A stretch of DNA of 64,000 nt from Micromonospora coxensis. Its GTDB lineage: Bacteria > Actinomycetota > Actinomycetes > Mycobacteriales > Micromonosporaceae. The position numbers were made by a program, and so were the translations under genes. The stretch covers positions 3,658,001 to 3,722,000 of the forward strand of contig NZ_LT607753.1 of assembly GCF_900090295.1 (NCBI RefSeq). The letters run 5' to 3'. The notes under the pieces were generated by a model. It was not told the DNA's origin, searched no databases, and worked only from the letters and a program-made list of their open reading frames with translations. Shown here in pieces: positions 60,832 through 64,000 of the stretch (the stretch's first letter is position 1; every line of letters begins with the position of its first letter).

Positions 60832-61176
60832 TCACAGGTCGAGCATCTGGCGGAGCACTCGGCGTACCTCCGCGACCTGCTCGGGCCGTAACCGGTACAC
60901 CGGCCCGCGGCCGGTCAACCGGCCGGCGGACACCGTCCGCACCTGCTCGGTGATCACCCAGCCGGTGCGCCGGCCAGGCACCTCGATCGGCACCCGGTGC
61001 AGCCATCCCTGCCGTTCCCGGGTCGTCAGGGGCAGCACGCTGACCAGCGCGCCACCGGTCAGATCAAGGTGGAAACGGGACGACACGACCAGGGCCGGGC
61101 GTTGACCGGCCTGCTCGCGACCCTCGGTCGGGTCGAAGTCGAGCCACCAGATCTCCCACGGCTTGATCCGGCTCAC
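60832..61176 (-). CDS. MazF/PemK-type endoribonuclease toxin
   Basis: A 114-residue toxin: WEIWWLDFDPTEGREQAGQR (the MazF start with the conserved Arg), PALVVSS, SVLPLTTRERQG and WVITEQVRTVSAGRL. It is expected to cleave mRNA or tRNA. GTG 61176 overlaps the antitoxin stop by four bases (GTGA). The antitoxin is upstream, the classic type II order. Confidence 0.9.
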   Translation of the reverse strand: MSRIKPWEIWWLDFDPTEGREQAGQRPALVVSSRFHLDLTGGALVSVLPLTTRERQGWLHRVPIEVPGRRTGWVITEQVRTVSAGRLTGRGPVYRLRPEQVAEVRRVLRQMLDL

Positions 61177-61427
61177 GCCTCCTCGGCCCACGGGTCGCCG
61201 ACGGGGGCGTCGACGCCGTGCCATTCCTCGGTCTCGACGAGGTATTCGGCCCAGCCCTCGGGGTCGGTGGCGCGGTAGTGGTCCATCGCGGCGACCGCCT
61301 TGACCCGCCAGTGCTCCTCGAGCAGGCGCTTGACCGCCTCGTCGGCGCTCACCCCGCCGAAGTCCTCGGCGGCGACCCGGAGGACCTGCTCGCGGGTCTC
61401 CGGGCTGACCCGCATCATCGTCGTCAT
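61173..61427 (-). CDS. Ribbon-helix-helix-like antitoxin of the MazF toxin
   Basis: An 84-residue protein. N-terminal MTTMMRVSPETREQVLRVAA and FGGVSADEAVKRLLEEHW fit an RHH-like DNA-binding fold; the C-terminal acidic segment (GVDAPVGDPWAEEA) is the probable toxin-binding tail. ATG 61427 is seven bases after TATACT on the minus strand, so the operon may be leaderless and autoregulated through AGTATACGACT dyads. The longer open frame is rejected. Confidence 0.85.
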   Translation of the reverse strand: MTTMMRVSPETREQVLRVAAEDFGGVSADEAVKRLLEEHWRVKAVAAMDHYRATDPEGWAEYLVETEEWHGVDAPVGDPWAEEA

Positions 61428-61505
61428 ACGAGCGAGTATACGACTGCGTAAACGTGGCCGCCCGCAGCGGCGGGACGAGATCCGGGCCATGAAAGACTGA
61501 GGTAC

Positions 61506-62930
61506 GTGACGACGATCCCGAACGTGCTCGCCAACCGGTACGCCTCGCCCGAACTGGTCGCCCTCTGGTCACCGGAGGAGAAGGTACGGATGGAACGGCG
61601 GCTCTGGCTCGCCGTGCTGAAGGCCCAGCGCGACCTCGGCGTGACCGTGCCGGACGGGGTGGTCGAGGCGTACGAGCGGGTGCTCGACGACGTCGACCTG
61701 GCCTCGATCGCCGAGCGGGAGCGGGTCACCCGGCACGATGTGAAGGCCCGGATCGAGGAGTTCAGCGCGCTCGCCGGGCACGAGCACGTGCACAAGGGGA
61801 TGACCTCCCGGGACCTCACCGAGAACGTCGAGCAGCTCCAGGTGCGCGCCTCGTTGGAGCTGATCCGGGACCGGGTGGTCGCCACGCTGGCCCGGCTGGC
61901 GCGGCTCGCCACCGAGCACTCCGCCCAGGTGATGACCGGGCGCTCGCACAACGTCGCCGCGCAGGCGACCACGCTGGGCAAGCGCTTCGCGTCGGCCGCC
62001 GAGGAACTGCTGATCGCGTACGAGCGGCTGGAGGAGCTGATCGGCCGGTACCCGCTGCGCGGCATCAAGGGTCCGGTCGGTACCGCCGCCGACCAGCTCG
62101 ACCTCTTCGACGGTGACGCCGACAAGGTGGCCGAGCTGGAGCGCCGGGTGGCCGAACACCTCGGGTTCAGCCGGGTGTTGGACAGTGTCGGCCAGGTCTA
62201 CCCGCGCTCGATCGACTTCGACGTGCTCTCCGCGCTGGCCCAGGTGGCCGCCGCGCCGTCGTCGCTGGCCACCACGATCCGGCTGATGGTCGGGCAGGAG
62301 TTGGCCACCGAGGGCTTCAAGCCCGGCCAGGTCGGCTCCAGCGCGATGCCGCACAAGATGAACACCCGCTCGTCGGAGCGGGTGAACGGCTTCGCGGTGA
62401 TCATCCGGGGTTACCTGTCGATGGTCGGCGAGCTGGCCGGCGACCAGTGGAACGAGGGGGACGTCTCCTGCTCGGTGGTCCGCCGGGTGGCCCTGCCGGA
62501 CGCGTTCTTCGCCGCCGACGGGCTGTTCCAGACCTTCCTCACCGTGCTCGACGAGTTCGGGGCGTACCCGGCGGTGATCGGCCGGGAGCTGGAGCGCTTC
62601 CTGCCGTTCCTGGCGACCACCAAGATCCTGGTCGCGGCGGTGCGCCGGGGCGTGGGGCGTGAGGTCGCGCACGAGGTGATCAAGGAGCACGCGGTGGCCG
62701 TGGCGTTGGCCATGCGGGAGAAGGGTGCCGCCGAGAACGACCTCTTCGACCGCCTCGCCGCCGACACCCGCCTGGGCCTGTCCCGGGCCGAGATCGACAC
62801 CTTGGTCGCCGACCCCACCACGTTCACCGGCGCCGCGCGCTCCCAGGTCGACGCGGTCACCCGACGCATCAGCGCCGTGGTGAAGGCCCACCCCCACGCC
62901 GCCACCTACACCCCACCCCCCATCCTCTGA
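61506..62930 (+). CDS. purB: Adenylosuccinate lyase
   Basis: Catalyses two fumarate-releasing steps of purine synthesis. The 474-residue protein has the superfamily signature GSSAMPHKMNTRSSERV, the catalytic His region EHVHKGMTSRDLTENV and TGRSHNVAAQATTLGKR. GTG 61506 starts MTTIPNVLANRYASPELV. It is 78 bases from the MazEF-like pair, read in the opposite direction. Confidence 0.97.
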   Translation: MTTIPNVLANRYASPELVALWSPEEKVRMERRLWLAVLKAQRDLGVTVPDGVVEAYERVLDDVDLASIAERERVTRHDVKARIEEFSALAGHEHVHKGMTSRDLTENVEQLQVRASLELIRDRVVATLARLARLATEHSAQVMTGRSHNVAAQATTLGKRFASAAEELLIAYERLEELIGRYPLRGIKGPVGTAADQLDLFDGDADKVAELERRVAEHLGFSRVLDSVGQVYPRSIDFDVLSALAQVAAAPSSLATTIRLMVGQELATEGFKPGQVGSSAMPHKMNTRSSERVNGFAVIIRGYLSMVGELAGDQWNEGDVSCSVVRRVALPDAFFAADGLFQTFLTVLDEFGAYPAVIGRELERFLPFLATTKILVAAVRRGVGREVAHEVIKEHAVAVALAMREKGAAENDLFDRLAADTRLGLSRAEIDTLVADPTTFTGAARSQVDAVTRRISAVVKAHPHAATYTPPPIL

Positions 62931-62967
62931 CCGCCCGCCCGCCCGGGGTCGATCCCGGCCACACCGC

Positions 62968-63030
62968 CGTCGATCATGAAGTTGTTGCCACGACACGCCG
63001 AGGCGTGACGCAACAACTTCATGATCAACG
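62968..63030. repeat. Palindromic element, copy C
   Basis: Arms 62968-62988 and 63010-63030 pair over 21 bases with one mismatch (core GATCATGAAGTTGTTGC). The 21-base loop contains CGACACGCCGA, shared with copies A and B. It lies between the convergent purB and YbjQ-family genes. Confidence 0.9.
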
Positions 63031-63056
63031 CGGGCGGGGGTGCGGGTGGGTGGGGG

Positions 63057-63515
63057 TCAGGGGCCGGTGGGGGTTTCGGCGGCGGAGGAGAGGTTGGGGG
63101 CGCTCGCCGGTTCGGCGATGCCGCCGGGGGCCTCGGTGATCGCCGGGTCGTGGGCGGTCTCGGCGGCGATCAGGGGCTGGTCGGGCGGCATGACGTCGGG
63201 GGTCTTGGGGGCCACGATCACCGCCGTGCCGTACGCGCAGATCTCCATCCACATCTCGCCGCAGTCCCGGCTGTCGAAGCGCATGCCCACCACGGCGTTC
63301 GCGCCGAGCCGGCGGGCCTCCTCGCCGAGCCGGGCCACCGAGTCGGTACGCCAGCGGGTGAGGTTGTCCGGCGCCATCGGGTCGTACGCGCCGCCGCGCA
63401 GGTTCTTCACCCCCTCGCGGTAGGGGTTACGGGTCCTGGCCATCGAGGACACCACTTCGCCGAGGATCTGGCGGATCTCGTAGCCGGGCAGTTGATCCGT
63501 CGTCACGACCAGCAC
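63057..63515 (-). CDS. YbjQ/UPF0145-family heavy-metal-binding-domain-like protein
   Basis: A 152-residue soluble protein: GYEIRQILGEVVSSMARTRN, ARRLGANAVVGMRFDSRD and ICAYGTAVIV are typical of YbjQ (UPF0145). The biological role of this family is unclear; members are decameric small-ligand or metal-binding proteins. The C-terminal 40 residues are Pro/Ala-rich and extra. GTG 63515 and an in-frame GTG at 63506 are both possible. Likely single-gene unit. Confidence 0.87.
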   Translation of the reverse strand: MLVVTTDQLPGYEIRQILGEVVSSMARTRNPYREGVKNLRGGAYDPMAPDNLTRWRTDSVARLGEEARRLGANAVVGMRFDSRDCGEMWMEICAYGTAVIVAPKTPDVMPPDQPLIAAETAHDPAITEAPGGIAEPASAPNLSSAAETPTGP

Positions 63516-63587
63516 GGTTCCGATGCTGTCAGGCGCGGGCCGGCCGATTCGTGAGCCGTGTTCACCTGATCGGATGCTGCAAAACGA

Positions 63588-63630
63588 GGCGGCGCGGACG
63601 TCCGGCGCCAGGCCGGCCATCCGCGCCGCC
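63588..63630 (-). terminator. Intrinsic terminator of the protease gene
   Basis: An 11-base-pair perfect stem (63588-63598 with 63620-63630) is followed on the minus strand by TCGTTTTGC, giving the only T-tract terminator noted in this window. Confidence 0.85.
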
Positions 63631-63643
63631 AGGGCGCTAACCG

Positions 63644-64000
63644 TCAGACACCGGCCACCGAGGTGATCCAGGCCCGGTTGTACGCGACACTGCCGTAGTT
63701 CTGGATGCTCACGCCGTCGGCGGTGGAGGCGACGCCGACCTGCCGGCCGTTGTAGAACTGCGGGCCGCCGGAGTCACCGCGCCACGCGTTGCCGCTGATC
63801 TCGGTGCTCCGGATCGCCTGGCCGCCGTACGCGTCGGTGACGCTGGTGCTGGTCACCCGGACCGAGGCGGTCTTGAGCTGGCTGGAGGCCGAGCAGCCGC
63901 TGTAGCAGGTCTGGCCCCAGCCGTAGATCGTGTTGGTGGAGTTGATCGGCGGGTTGGCGGTGGCCAGGGTCACGTACGAGGTGCTCACCGGGCTGGACAG
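63644..64000 (-). CDS. Secreted trypsin-like (S1) serine protease, 5' end beyond the window
   Basis: The C-terminal 118 residues of a chymotrypsin-fold protease. The catalytic Ser is in GNAWRGDSGGPQFYNGR; paired Cys in QTCYSGCSASS form a loop disulfide, and GVASTADGVSIQNYGSVAYN is the S1 pocket region. The catalytic His and Asp lie beyond position 64000, so completeness cannot be judged. A T-tract terminator follows. It is probably an exported digestive protease. Confidence 0.9.
   Translation of the reverse strand: MSSPVSTSYVTLATANPPINSTNTIYGWGQTCYSGCSASSQLKTASVRVTSTSVTDAYGGQAIRSTEISGNAWRGDSGGPQFYNGRQVGVASTADGVSIQNYGSVAYNRAWITSVAGV

Overview
The window is very GC-rich, densely coding actinomycete chromosome with frequent GTG/TTG starts, several leaderless-looking starts and short intergenic hairpins. 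Gene content (HspR-controlled dnaK operon, long FabG with MaoC hydratase, an EspI-like MinD ATPase, DUF families typical of Actinobacteria) and recurrent palindromic intergenic elements suggest a Micromonosporaceae member such as Micromonospora or Salinispora. No rRNA, tRNA, CRISPR, IS element or prophage was seen. Most of it looks like conserved core chromosome; from memory the set dnaK-grpE-dnaJ-hspR, clpB, pyrE, dedA, fba and purA is also grouped in Mycobacterium tuberculosis, in another order.

Layout. 0.2-4.7 kb: dnaK-grpE-dnaJ-hspR with a HAIR operator. 4.7-8.3 kb: a small antitoxin-like gene, then an MMPL exporter divergent from its TetR regulator. 8.3-11.8 kb: a KhtT/KhtU-like cation/proton antiporter pair and a lipoprotein. 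11.8-14.5 kb: clpB with a second, perfect HAIR site. 14.5-23.1 kb: small membrane proteins and a coupled operon DUF4178-DUF2617-DUF4247-DUF350-membrane protein-spermidine synthase-like. 23.1-25.9 kb: SDR oxidoreductase, pyrE, ArsR regulator, DedA protein. 26.1-30.1 kb: the Pnkp-Hen1 RNA-repair pair. 30.2-34.7 kb: two LPXTG surface proteins divergent from an ECF sigma factor coupled to an LCP-domain membrane protein. 34.7-46.4 kb: holin-like protein, fba, LOG-family protein, DUF3151, EspI-like ATPase, lipid kinase, purA, an AbiEi/Vsr-like protein and purD.

46.5-50.6 kb: acyl-CoA ligase, acyl-CoA dehydrogenase and SCP2 sterol carrier, divergent from a TetR repressor around a strong palindromic operator. 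50.7-55.5 kb: a second DedA gene and the most unusual locus, a tightly coupled operon of NrtR-like Nudix regulator, J-domain/pseudokinase, vWA protein and a divergent PurA paralogue whose substrate-binding loops are altered. 55.5-59.3 kb: MaoC hydratase and long FabG divergent from a thiolase around a perfect palindrome. 59.4-61.5 kb: a secreted TNT-type toxin candidate with a small putative immunity gene, then a MazEF-type toxin-antitoxin pair. 61.5-64 kb: purB, a YbjQ-family protein and the 3' part of a secreted trypsin-like protease cut by the window edge.

Three intergenic copies of one ~60-bp palindromic element (near 44.0, 50.6 and 63.0 kb) share arms and part of the loop. A related hairpin lies in frame inside the MMPL gene, and other palindromes sit near 4.8 and 36.7 kb, so the genome probably carries families of small dispersed hairpins. 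The best candidate for an undescribed system is the Nudix / J-pseudokinase / vWA / PurA-like operon at 51.5-55.5 kb.
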